Part shown: positions 1 through 5,166 of the stretch, piece after piece
Position numbering within the stretch: the first letter of the stretch is position 1
Layout: each line of letters starts with the position of its first letter
Source of the DNA: Lachnoclostridium phytofermentans
GTDB taxonomy: Bacteria > Bacillota > Clostridia > Lachnospirales > Lachnospiraceae
Reading direction: 5' to 3'
NCBI GenBank assembly: GCA_003526525.1
Contig: DPVV01000161.1
Location: 1-8,441, forward strand
Length of the DNA: 8,441 nt
Notes under the pieces: model-generated
The model's input: the letters and a program-made list of their open reading frames with translations, nothing else
The model's database searches: none
What the model was told of the DNA's origin: nothing
Translations under genes and position numbers: made by a program

Positions 1-36
1 TTTTTTAAGTATATGATCTTCTAAGCTCTCAGTCAC
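1..36 (-). CDS. Start of a truncated gene, product unknown
   Basis: A GTG codon at 36-34 opens a minus-strand frame that stays open to the left edge. It reads MTESLEDHILKK (12 codons). An AGGAG sequence lies about six bases upstream, a normal distance for a ribosome binding site. The start is 48 bp after the stop of the small Cys-rich gene, so it may belong to the end of the feo operon. Genes in this place are often metal regulators, for example of the Fur family, but twelve residues are too few to assign a family. The open frame could also be chance. Confidence 0.4.
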   Translation of the reverse strand, partial: MTESLEDHILKK

Positions 37-84
37 AATAAACTCCTATCACTTACCTGTATCTCTTTTAAGTTTCTATTCCTC

Positions 85-222
85 TTAATGGCAACTACCA
101 CCACACTTGGAGCAATCACATCCACAGGAGCCAACCTTTCCCTTTTTTCTATCGTTATAAATGCTTCGGCATACAACCACGATAACCGCAACAACTGCTA
201 GTAAAACAAGAAATGTTCCCAT
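85..222 (-). CDS. FeoB-associated Cys-rich membrane protein (45 aa)
   Basis: This small gene lies 118 bp downstream of feoB on the same strand. The 45-aa product has one hydrophobic N-terminal helix (about residues 3-18), then a basic stretch (RKKGK, 25-29), then a Cys-rich tail with Cys33, 35, 37, 40 and 44 and a final His45; Cys18 sits at the end of the helix. This layout matches the FeoB-associated Cys-rich membrane protein family, which is found next to feoB in Firmicutes. Its exact role is not settled; it is thought to help FeoB-mediated iron uptake, possibly by holding iron or stabilising the complex. The start at 222 is chosen because GGAGG lies five bases upstream at 228-232. An in-frame ATG at 234 overlaps that GGAGG and is unlikely. 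The tail suggests metal binding at the inner face if the N-terminus is outside; that is inference. Confidence 0.85.
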   Translation of the reverse strand: MGTFLVLLAVVAVIVVVCRSIYNDRKKGKVGSCGCDCSKCGGSCH

Positions 223-340
223 ATTTTCCTCCATTCCGGTGCACTAACACCTTACAATTTCAGTTGAACTTTGTTCGAAAGCATATACTTAAGCGTAATT
301 TCTTTACGTACAGTTCATGCTATTTACACATTAAATAACT

Positions 341-2485
341 TTATTTTGCTAAAACTTTTTCATTTGGTCGAACCAATAGGTATATAAAAATTGCTGATAT
401 AAGTAATGCAATTACAGTAAACAGACCAAAGGTACCCAAGCTAATCCATGATCCGAATTGATAGATAACAAATGCTACAATATAAGCAAATCCAGTCTGG
501 TAAAGAACCGCAAACCAGAACCATTTTGCATTATTCATCTCTCTTCTGATTGCTCCCATCGCTGCAAAACAAGGTGCGCATAGAAGATTAAATACTAAAA
601 AGGCGTATGCAGCAATTGGTGTCATACTGCTTGCAAGTGTTCCCCAAATTTCAACACCATCTTCCGCAACTTCTCCAAAACCATACAAAACACCAAAGGT
701 ACCAACTACGTTTTCCTTTGCTACAAGTCCGGTAATGGTTGCAACTGTTGACTTCCATTCTCCAAATCCTAGCGGAGTAAAGATTGGAGCTATAATCTTT
801 CCAAATGCAGCCAAGACACTATCATTCATATCCTCAACCATTCCAAACACTCCGTCTTTAAATCCGAAACTCTGGGCAAACCAAATTACAGTAGTAGAAA
901 GTAAAATAATAGTACCTGCTTTTTTAATAAAGGAAGATCCTCTCTCCCACATACTACGAAGGATATTTCCTACCGTTGGCATATGATATGGAGGTAATTC
1001 CATAACAAACGGTGAAGGATCCCCTGCAAACATTTTCGTCTTCTTTAATATGATACCTGATGTAACAATCGCTGCAATACCAATAAAATAAGCACTTGGA
1101 GCTACCCACCAAGTTCCATTAAACAAAGCACCGGCAATCAAAGCAATAATTGGTAACTTCGCACTACAAGGGATAAATGTGGTCGTAATAATTGTCATCT
1201 TTCGGTCTCTGTCATTTTCAATTGTACGGGAGGCCATAATTCCAGGAACTCCACATCCACTACCAATCAGCATTGGAATAAAGGATTTACCGGATAATCC
1301 GAATTTACGGAAAATTCGGTCCATAAGGAAAGCAACTCGAGCCATATAACCACAACTCTCAAGAAATGCTAGGAATAGAAATAGTAATAGCATCTGAGGT
1401 ACAAAACCAAGTACGGCTCCTACACCGCCTATCATGCCATCAAGAATCAAGCCTTGCAGCCAATCTGCACAATCAATTGCAGTTAATCCCTGCTCTACTA
1501 ACACTGGTATTCCAGGTACAAAGGATCCAAAAAAGGAGAATCCTTCTCCAAATATTCCATCGTTCACCAAATCTGTTACCATGCCACCTATGGTTGTGAC
1601 AGACACGAAATATACTAGAAACATCACTGCTGCAAAGATTGGAAGTGCCAAGATACGATTGGTTACTATACGGTCAATCTTATCCGAAGTAGTTAGTTTT
1701 TCTTTCCTCTGCTTTTGGTAACATTTCTTCGTAATATTTGTAAGTAACACATAACGTTCATTCGTAATAATACTCTCGGTATCCTCATCATAAAATTCTT
1801 CAAGCTGTGAAATTTCTGAGTTTACAACTGGCAGGTTTTTAAATTGATTCTCAATCTTATCATCCTTTTCTAGTAATTTAATTGCAACAAAGCGCTTTTG
1901 TTCGATTGGAACCTCAATTGGCATTCTCTCTTCAATTTTCTCGATTGCCTCTTCTACCTCTGATGAAAAATGAGGTGATTTTTCAACTAATTGCTTACTC
2001 TGCGCTAACTCCACTGCTTTTTTCGCTAAGTCAGTAATACCTTTTCCTTTTAATGCTGATATTTCAACAACATCACAGCCTAATTCTTCTTTCAGTTTAT
2101 CGATATGTATCTTATCCCCGCTTTTTTCAACCACATCCATCATGTTGATTGCCATAATTACAGGAATCGATAATTCTAAAAGTTGAGTAGTTAGGTACAA
2201 GTTACGTTCTAGATTCGTACCGTCAATAATATTGATAATGGCATCTGGCTTTTCTCCCATCAAATAATTTCTCGCAACAACTTCTTCTAATGTGTATGGT
2301 GATAGTGAGTAAATGCCCGGTAAATCAGTTAGAATTACATCCTTAAATCCTTTTAATTTACCTTCTTTCTTTTCTACGGTAACACCCGGCCAGTTTCCAA
2401 CAAATTGATTAGATCCAGTTAAAGTATTAAATAAAGTTGTTTTCCCACAGTTTGGATTTCCTGTTAGTGCTATTTTTATTGACAT
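341..2485 (-). CDS. feoB: Ferrous iron transport protein B (FeoB)
   Basis: FeoB is the inner-membrane Fe(II) transporter with a cytosolic GTPase domain. The 714-aa product is close to the usual clostridial length. The N-terminal G domain shows all motifs: G1 GNPNCGKT (9-16), G2 Thr36 in VTVEKKEG, G3 DLPG (54-57), G4 NMMD (114-117) and G5 SALKG (143-147). A helical regulatory region (about 160-265) follows. The membrane part begins near 275 and holds the two Cys-containing gate segments, GSGCGVPGIMASR (Cys411) and TTFIPCSAKLPI (Cys440), plus CAPCFAAMGA close to the C-terminus. The start at 2485 has GGGAGG six bases upstream (2492-2497). It is the third gene of the feo operon, 163 bp after the second feoA; that gap contains an operator-like palindrome. 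No frameshift or missing key residue is seen. Confidence 0.97.
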   Translation of the reverse strand: MSIKIALTGNPNCGKTTLFNTLTGSNQFVGNWPGVTVEKKEGKLKGFKDVILTDLPGIYSLSPYTLEEVVARNYLMGEKPDAIINIIDGTNLERNLYLTTQLLELSIPVIMAINMMDVVEKSGDKIHIDKLKEELGCDVVEISALKGKGITDLAKKAVELAQSKQLVEKSPHFSSEVEEAIEKIEERMPIEVPIEQKRFVAIKLLEKDDKIENQFKNLPVVNSEISQLEEFYDEDTESIITNERYVLLTNITKKCYQKQRKEKLTTSDKIDRIVTNRILALPIFAAVMFLVYFVSVTTIGGMVTDLVNDGIFGEGFSFFGSFVPGIPVLVEQGLTAIDCADWLQGLILDGMIGGVGAVLGFVPQMLLLFLFLAFLESCGYMARVAFLMDRIFRKFGLSGKSFIPMLIGSGCGVPGIMASRTIENDRDRKMTIITTTFIPCSAKLPIIALIAGALFNGTWWVAPSAYFIGIAAIVTSGIILKKTKMFAGDPSPFVMELPPYHMPTVGNILRSMWERGSSFIKKAGTIILLSTTVIWFAQSFGFKDGVFGMVEDMNDSVLAAFGKIIAPIFTPLGFGEWKSTVATITGLVAKENVVGTFGVLYGFGEVAEDGVEIWGTLASSMTPIAAYAFLVFNLLCAPCFAAMGAIRREMNNAKWFWFAVLYQTGFAYIVAFVIYQFGSWISLGTFGLFTVIALLISAIFIYLLVRPNEKVLAK

Positions 2486-2618
2486 TTAGAGCCTCCCTGT
2501 TTATTTCCATTCTTATTCTTTTATTTTATATCCTTGTTATAACGAGACTCAGTCTAGCCTTTGATATCATGTAATTCGTTCAGGATATAATTAGCATGTT
2601 TCACGTCTCTAATTGTGA

Positions 2619-2632
2619 TTAGTTATTACTAA
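2619..2632. promoter_or_regulatory. Possible second DtxR-type operator between feoA and feoB
   Basis: The sequence TTAGTTATTACTAA has inverted arms TTAGT/ACTAA around four bases. It matches 11 of 14 positions of the core of the palindrome over the feo promoter (TTAGTATATACTAA), and on the minus strand both continue GGTTAGTA at the 5' side. It lies in the 163-bp gap before feoB, 17 bp past the feoA stop. I see no convincing -35/-10 pair next to it, so it could be a degenerate site, a control point for a weak internal promoter, or chance in AT-rich DNA. Confidence 0.35.
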
Positions 2633-2648
2633 CCTATAAGAAAAAAAA

Positions 2649-2870
2649 TTACTCTACCTCTATCATGTCAGCATCTGCTTTACGTAAAGATAAAGAATAT
2701 CCTCTTACAGTTAATTCTATTGGATCCCCAAGTGGCGCTACCTTATTTACATGAATATCTGTTCCCTTGGTTATCCCCATATCCATTATACGACGTTTTA
2801 TAGGACCGGTACCATTGATTTTAACGACTGTTGCTGTTTGCCCACATGGAATTTCTCTAAGTGTCTTCAT
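2649..2870 (-). CDS. feoA: Ferrous iron transport protein A (second copy in operon)
   Basis: This 73-aa protein is a full-length single FeoA domain, a small SH3-like beta barrel in the cytosol that helps FeoB. Recognisable family features are the opening MKTLREIPCGQTATV, the central RRIMDMGITKGTDI, and PIELTVRGYSLSLRKADADMI at the end, where the conserved Gly-Tyr-x-Leu-x-Leu-Arg segment sits. The start has AGAAGG eight bases upstream. It lies 47 bp after the first feoA and 163 bp before feoB on the same strand. The RGYSLSLRK segment is the better match to classical FeoA; the upstream copy is more divergent, so the two probably have distinct jobs. Confidence 0.93.
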   Translation of the reverse strand: MKTLREIPCGQTATVVKINGTGPIKRRIMDMGITKGTDIHVNKVAPLGDPIELTVRGYSLSLRKADADMIEVE

Positions 2871-2917
2871 GTTTCTACCCTTCTTTCTCTTGATCCATTT
2901 CTATTGCTTTTAACAAA

Positions 2918-3139
2918 TTATCCCTGAATCTGAATCATAATTTTACTAGCCAATTCCTTATTTAACGCAACTCTCGATTCTTTGATATTGACGATGATAT
3001 TACCGCCAAGTTCAGAAACAATTGTTACTAAGCTACCTGTAACGAAACCAAGACTCTCTAAAAATCTTTTTGTTTCTTCTTTACCGCTTATATTTTGTAT
3101 AACGCTCACTTCACCTTTTTTCGCCATGGATAATGGCAT
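2918..3139 (-). CDS. feoA: Ferrous iron transport protein A (first gene of operon)
   Basis: This is a second, divergent FeoA-domain protein (73 aa from ATG 3139) and the first gene of the feo operon. It shows MPLSMAKKGEV at the start, then KEETKRFLESLGFVTGSLV and GGNIIVNIKESRVAL, the usual FeoA order of an opening strand, a helix with LxxLGF, and the last strands. I chose ATG 3139 because family members of this subtype typically begin with MPL. A GTG at 3148 in the same frame would add MRV; AGGAAGG lies just before it, so the alternative start cannot be excluded. Paired feoA genes before feoB are common in Clostridia. It is controlled by the promoter and palindromes at 3183-3241. Confidence 0.92.
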   Translation of the reverse strand: MPLSMAKKGEVSVIQNISGKEETKRFLESLGFVTGSLVTIVSELGGNIIVNIKESRVALNKELASKIMIQIQG

Positions 3140-3182
3140 AACCCTCACGTCCTTCCTAATTAGCCCTTCCTTCTTTCTGACA

Positions 3183-3198
3183 GTTAGTATATACTAAC
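3183..3198. promoter_or_regulatory. Perfect 16-bp palindrome over feo -10 box; probable DtxR-type operator
   Basis: GTTAGTATATACTAAC reads the same on both strands. It covers the entire -10 box (3186-3191) of the feo promoter, so a protein bound here should block transcription. The outer TTAG/CTAA resembles the ends of known DtxR/IdeR boxes (TTAGG...CCTAA), and a DtxR/MntR-family gene is divergently encoded 212 bp away. The palindrome is observed; the binding partner is inferred. Confidence 0.7.
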
Positions 3199-3214
3199 CA
3201 TTGTTTGATGTCAA
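3186..3214 (-). promoter_or_regulatory. Promoter of the feo operon (sigma-A type)
   Basis: On the minus strand a perfect -35 box TTGACA (3214-3209) is followed by a 17-bp spacer and a -10 box TATACT (3191-3186). Transcription should start near 3179, about 40 bases before the feoA start. The -10 lies inside a perfect palindrome and the -35 is six bases from a second palindrome, which points to tight metal control. Confidence 0.8.
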
Positions 3215-3220
3215 TAACTT

Positions 3221-3241
3221 AAATGAGAATATTTCTCATTT
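3221..3241. promoter_or_regulatory. Fur-box-like palindrome upstream of feo -35
   Basis: Arms AAATGAGAA and TTCTCATTT are perfect inverted repeats around TAT (21 bp in total). The core TGAGAATATTTCTCA matches 12 of 15 positions of the 7-1-7 Fur consensus TGATAATNATTATCA. It sits six bases upstream of the -35 box of the feo promoter, roughly -42 to -62 from the expected start. Fur or a relative such as PerR or Zur is the natural candidate; no complete gene for one is visible in this window. Confidence 0.6.
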
Positions 3242-3336
3242 ACTAATTTTACATTATATAAACCTCTATATCCGTCGATTGTTAAAAAACTATTGGTACG
3301 CCAAATGAATATAATCCAAAAGTAGTACTTCCTAAT

Positions 3337-3365
3337 TTGATATTATGTTTAAATTATGTTATACT
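3337..3365 (+). promoter_or_regulatory. Promoter of the DtxR/MntR-type regulator
   Basis: A -35 box TTGATA (3337-3342), a 17-bp spacer and a -10 box TATACT (3360-3365) with an upstream TG at 3357-3358 (extended -10) lie 45 bp before the regulator start. Two direct copies of ATTATGTT (3342-3349 and 3353-3360) are spaced one helical turn apart across the spacer. They might be part of a control site, but the sequence is AT-rich and this is weak. Confidence 0.65.
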
Positions 3366-3400
3366 GAATGATATAATTTTACAGATTGTCACTTAGAAAT

Positions 3401-3404
3401 GAGG
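3401..3404 (+). promoter_or_regulatory. Ribosome binding site that fixes the regulator start
   Basis: GAGG lies five bases before ATG 3410. This supports that ATG over an in-frame TTG at 3386, which lacks such a site and would place this GAGG inside the coding sequence. Confidence 0.7.
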
Positions 3405-3409
3405 TTTTT

Positions 3410-3775
3410 ATGAATATAAATGAATCATCTGAAAATTACTTAGAAACAATATTAATCTTAAGTAAATCCTTACCGGTCGTGCGTTCCATTGATATTGCAA
3501 ATGAGTTAAATTATAAAAAATCGAGCGTCAGTGTTGCTATGAAACACCTAAGAGAGAATGGGTATATTACTGTTACGGATGCTGGTTTTATTTATCTCAC
3601 TAATTCTGGTAAAGAAATTGCAGAGATGATATATGAACGCCATAATCTTCTTACTTCTTGGCTTGTAAGCCTTGGGGTTGATAATGTAACCGCTGTCGAA
3701 GATGCCTGTAAGATGGAACATGTAATTAGCAAAACAAGCTTTGAAGCAATAAAAAAATGCCTGCAAAAATCATAA
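3410..3775 (+). CDS. DtxR/MntR-family metal-dependent transcriptional regulator
   Basis: This 121-aa protein has the DtxR/MntR layout: a winged helix-turn-helix (about 5-65, with SIDIANEL and SSVSVAMKHLRENGYI) and a dimerisation/metal domain (66-121). There is no C-terminal SH3 domain, so it is MntR-sized. Aligned from memory with DtxR and MntR, likely metal residues are Glu12, His78, Cys100, Glu103 and His104 (in DACKMEH). Cys100-Glu103-His104 matches the iron-type DtxR site (Cys102, Glu105, His106), whereas MntR has Glu in place of the Cys; Asn9 stands where DtxR has Met10 and MntR has Asp8. With its place opposite the feo operon this suggests an Fe(II)-sensing repressor of feo, which is inference. 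It is transcribed divergently from its own promoter and ends inside a terminator hairpin. The final KKCLQKS is encoded by the left arm of that hairpin and its loop. Confidence 0.9.
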   Translation: MNINESSENYLETILILSKSLPVVRSIDIANELNYKKSSVSVAMKHLRENGYITVTDAGFIYLTNSGKEIAEMIYERHNLLTSWLVSLGVDNVTAVEDACKMEHVISKTSFEAIKKCLQKS

Positions 3776-3799
3776 ATGATTATTTGACTGGCATTTTTT
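3752..3799. terminator. Bidirectional terminator between converging genes
   Basis: AAAAAATGCC (3752-3761) pairs with GGCATTTTTT (3790-3799). Inside, CAAAAATCAT pairs with ATGATTATTTG apart from one bulged base, with AA as the loop, so the whole is one long, nearly continuous hairpin. It has a T-run on each strand and should stop both the rightward regulator and the leftward secreted-protein gene, whose stop is at 3813. The regulator's stop codon (3773-3775) is inside the hairpin. Confidence 0.8.
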
Positions 3800-3812
3800 C
3801 TATTTTATTAAA

Positions 3813-4907
3813 CTACTTTTCTTTCGTAACTTTTACACTATAATTACCAGATGAGCCTGATGTTCCTTTATAAACTTTTATATAGTAGGTTCCTTTCGGT
3901 AATGCATTTGTAAAAGTTCCTGTTCTTTCTTTCGTATTATTTGTTATTTTAAGATTGTTAAATATGAAATTAACAGAATCGCTTTCAATTTCAAAGCGCA
4001 TGGTATTATTGGTATTTCCGCTAACATTTATTGCAATCTTGGTACTTTCTTTCAATGTAAACTTAAACCACTCTGCAGTAGTTTCCTTGCTGTCTGCTAA
4101 AATAACTCCACTTTTCGCTTTTCCACCTAAGCTTAACACAGTTGCATCCGCTTTTTTTGTAGCTCCATTATCTTTTACTTTTTGAAAAGAATAAGAGATA
4201 GAATAGATACCAACACTTGATCTTACCTTAATATAGTAAGTTCCCTTTTTAACACCATAGTACATGGTATCCTTCCTCTGGACATTAACATATTCTTCTT
4301 TTTCTAATTCTTTCTTCTTAGAGTCTAAGATACTCATATATGCTATACTACCATAAGGACTGTCTGTCTCCATTTTCACGCTTATGTAACCCGTTTCTTC
4401 AATAGTTATCTTATATAATGTTTCTTTTAGATCGGAGCTAAGATAGCCTACCACTGTTTCTCCTTTTTTTAATGTTTGGTCCTTATTTAGCACCTCACTA
4501 TAAGTCACATGAAAGGAAATCTCCTGTGGTTCATTTCTACGTGATAATTCATATGTAACAGTATAAGTACCGTCTTTTGGTATCTCAATTGTTTTTTGTG
4601 TTTCCTTATCCCCGTAAAAACGAGTTACAGAGCCCACTTTTGTTTTCTTCTGCACATCTGAAAAAATAGTTAACGTTACCATACTATACTTCGTATCTTG
4701 TGTATCAGCAACATTAATGATTAGAGCACCTCTAGATAATTTTAATTCTTCGGAATATGTGTTTTCTTCTTCTGGAAATGTTATGGTATTAACTACTGCG
4801 TCTTCTTTTGATGTAGTATAGGCATTGATCACTGATTCCTCAGCATAAACTTTTCCTGACGGGATGATTAACATCAAACTTAAAATAATTAGTAGAACTC
4901 TTTTCAT
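3813..4907 (-). CDS. Secreted protein with repeated beta-rich (PPC-like) modules, unknown function
   Basis: The 364-aa product starts with a clear Sec signal peptide (MKR, hydrophobic 4-16, probable cleavage after Val-Tyr-Ala22). The mature part looks like three modules: about 30-137, 138-245 and 250-364. Modules two and three each carry the exact string KGTYYIKV (221-228 and 338-345) near their ends, followed by Gly/Ser and a YSxxxS/NYSVKV strand; module one has the weaker DGTYTVTYEL (112-121). The pattern, including AEWFKFTLKES in module three, resembles bacterial pre-peptidase C-terminal (PPC) domains, which often accompany secreted enzymes. No catalytic domain, LPxTG anchor or metal site is seen, so it may be free or bound to another surface protein. 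GGAGG lies seven bases before the ATG. Its function is not known to me. It shares its terminator with the metal regulator but has its own promoter region. Confidence 0.85.
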   Translation of the reverse strand: MKRVLLIILSLMLIIPSGKVYAEESVINAYTTSKEDAVVNTITFPEEENTYSEELKLSRGALIINVADTQDTKYSMVTLTIFSDVQKKTKVGSVTRFYGDKETQKTIEIPKDGTYTVTYELSRRNEPQEISFHVTYSEVLNKDQTLKKGETVVGYLSSDLKETLYKITIEETGYISVKMETDSPYGSIAYMSILDSKKKELEKEEYVNVQRKDTMYYGVKKGTYYIKVRSSVGIYSISYSFQKVKDNGATKKADATVLSLGGKAKSGVILADSKETTAEWFKFTLKESTKIAINVSGNTNNTMRFEIESDSVNFIFNNLKITNNTKERTGTFTNALPKGTYYIKVYKGTSGSSGNYSVKVTKEK

Positions 4908-4973
4908 TATTCTTCCTCCATATTCATACTTCTCATTCTTTCGGTATCGGATGTACTTTAAAATTTTTATCTA

Positions 4974-4986
4974 ATTACATTGTAAT
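4974..4986. promoter_or_regulatory. 13-bp palindrome upstream of the secreted-protein gene
   Basis: ATTACA and TGTAAT flank a single T, giving a perfect odd-centred palindrome in the 5' region of the gene that starts at 4907. The TACA/TGTA ends resemble BlaI/CopY-type operators, but those have two central bases rather than one. It may be an operator or chance in AT-rich DNA. Confidence 0.3.
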
Positions 4987-5044
4987 AAGTTTCTTATATG
5001 CCATTTTCTCTTTTGTGTGGTTTAGTGAAACAAACAGTAATAAC

Positions 5045-5066
5045 AAAAAGCAAAATTTAGTTTTGC
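5045..5066 (-). terminator. Hairpin with T-run after the RDD-TPR-S41 gene, or leader attenuator
   Basis: On the minus strand GCAAAA (5066-5061), a five-base loop and TTTTGC (5055-5050) form a six-bp stem followed by TTTTT. It lies about 100 bp past the stop at 5167. A promoter-like pair at 5115-5143 is upstream, so the hairpin could be inside the leader of the secreted-protein gene rather than only ending the protease transcript. Confidence 0.45.
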
Positions 5067-5114
5067 CCTTTAAAAAATCATGTTATTAATCCGTCTGTTA
5101 TTAGTTTCTGTAAT

Positions 5115-5143
5115 ATTCTATCATTTTTTGGTATATTATTCAA
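5115..5143 (-). promoter_or_regulatory. Possible promoter of the secreted-protein gene
   Basis: On the minus strand TTGAAT (5143-5138), a 17-bp spacer and TAGAAT (5120-5115) with TG just before it (extended -10) make a good sigma-A-like promoter. It would give a leader of about 200 bases before the start at 4907, containing the hairpin at 5050-5066 and repeated octamers. A closer promoter was searched for and none was convincing. Confidence 0.5.
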
Positions 5144-5166
5144 GGTTTTATAACATAATTTGCATG

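Noticed and set aside
223..340. Small inverted repeats (GGTG/CACC and CGTAA/TTACG) between feoB and the small Cys-rich gene
   Set aside because: Stems of four or five bp without a T-run are not enough to call a terminator or control site.
735..986. Plus-strand open frame of 83 codons inside feoB
   Set aside because: It is antisense to the conserved membrane part of FeoB, has no ribosome binding site or recognisable domain, and is best explained as a shadow.
1366..1721. Two overlapping plus-strand open frames inside feoB
   Set aside because: Both are antisense to FeoB membrane segments and show no protein family signs.
3253..3285. Second leftward promoter for feo (TATAAT at 3258-3253)
   Set aside because: The -10 is good but no acceptable -35 lies at 16-18 bp; the nearest TTAACA is 21 bp away.
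3386..3409. TTG start that would lengthen the DtxR/MntR-type protein by eight residues
   Set aside because: GAGG lies five bases before ATG 3410, and the shorter form lines up with the MntR N-terminus.
3548..3766. Minus-strand open frame within the DtxR/MntR-type gene
   Set aside because: The plus-strand frame has a clear regulator fold, a promoter and a ribosome binding site; this one has none.
4908..5166. Riboswitch such as a cyclic-di-GMP sensor in the 259-bp gap
   Set aside because: A GGGCAAAACT stretch was noticed but the conserved core and paired regions of known classes were not found.
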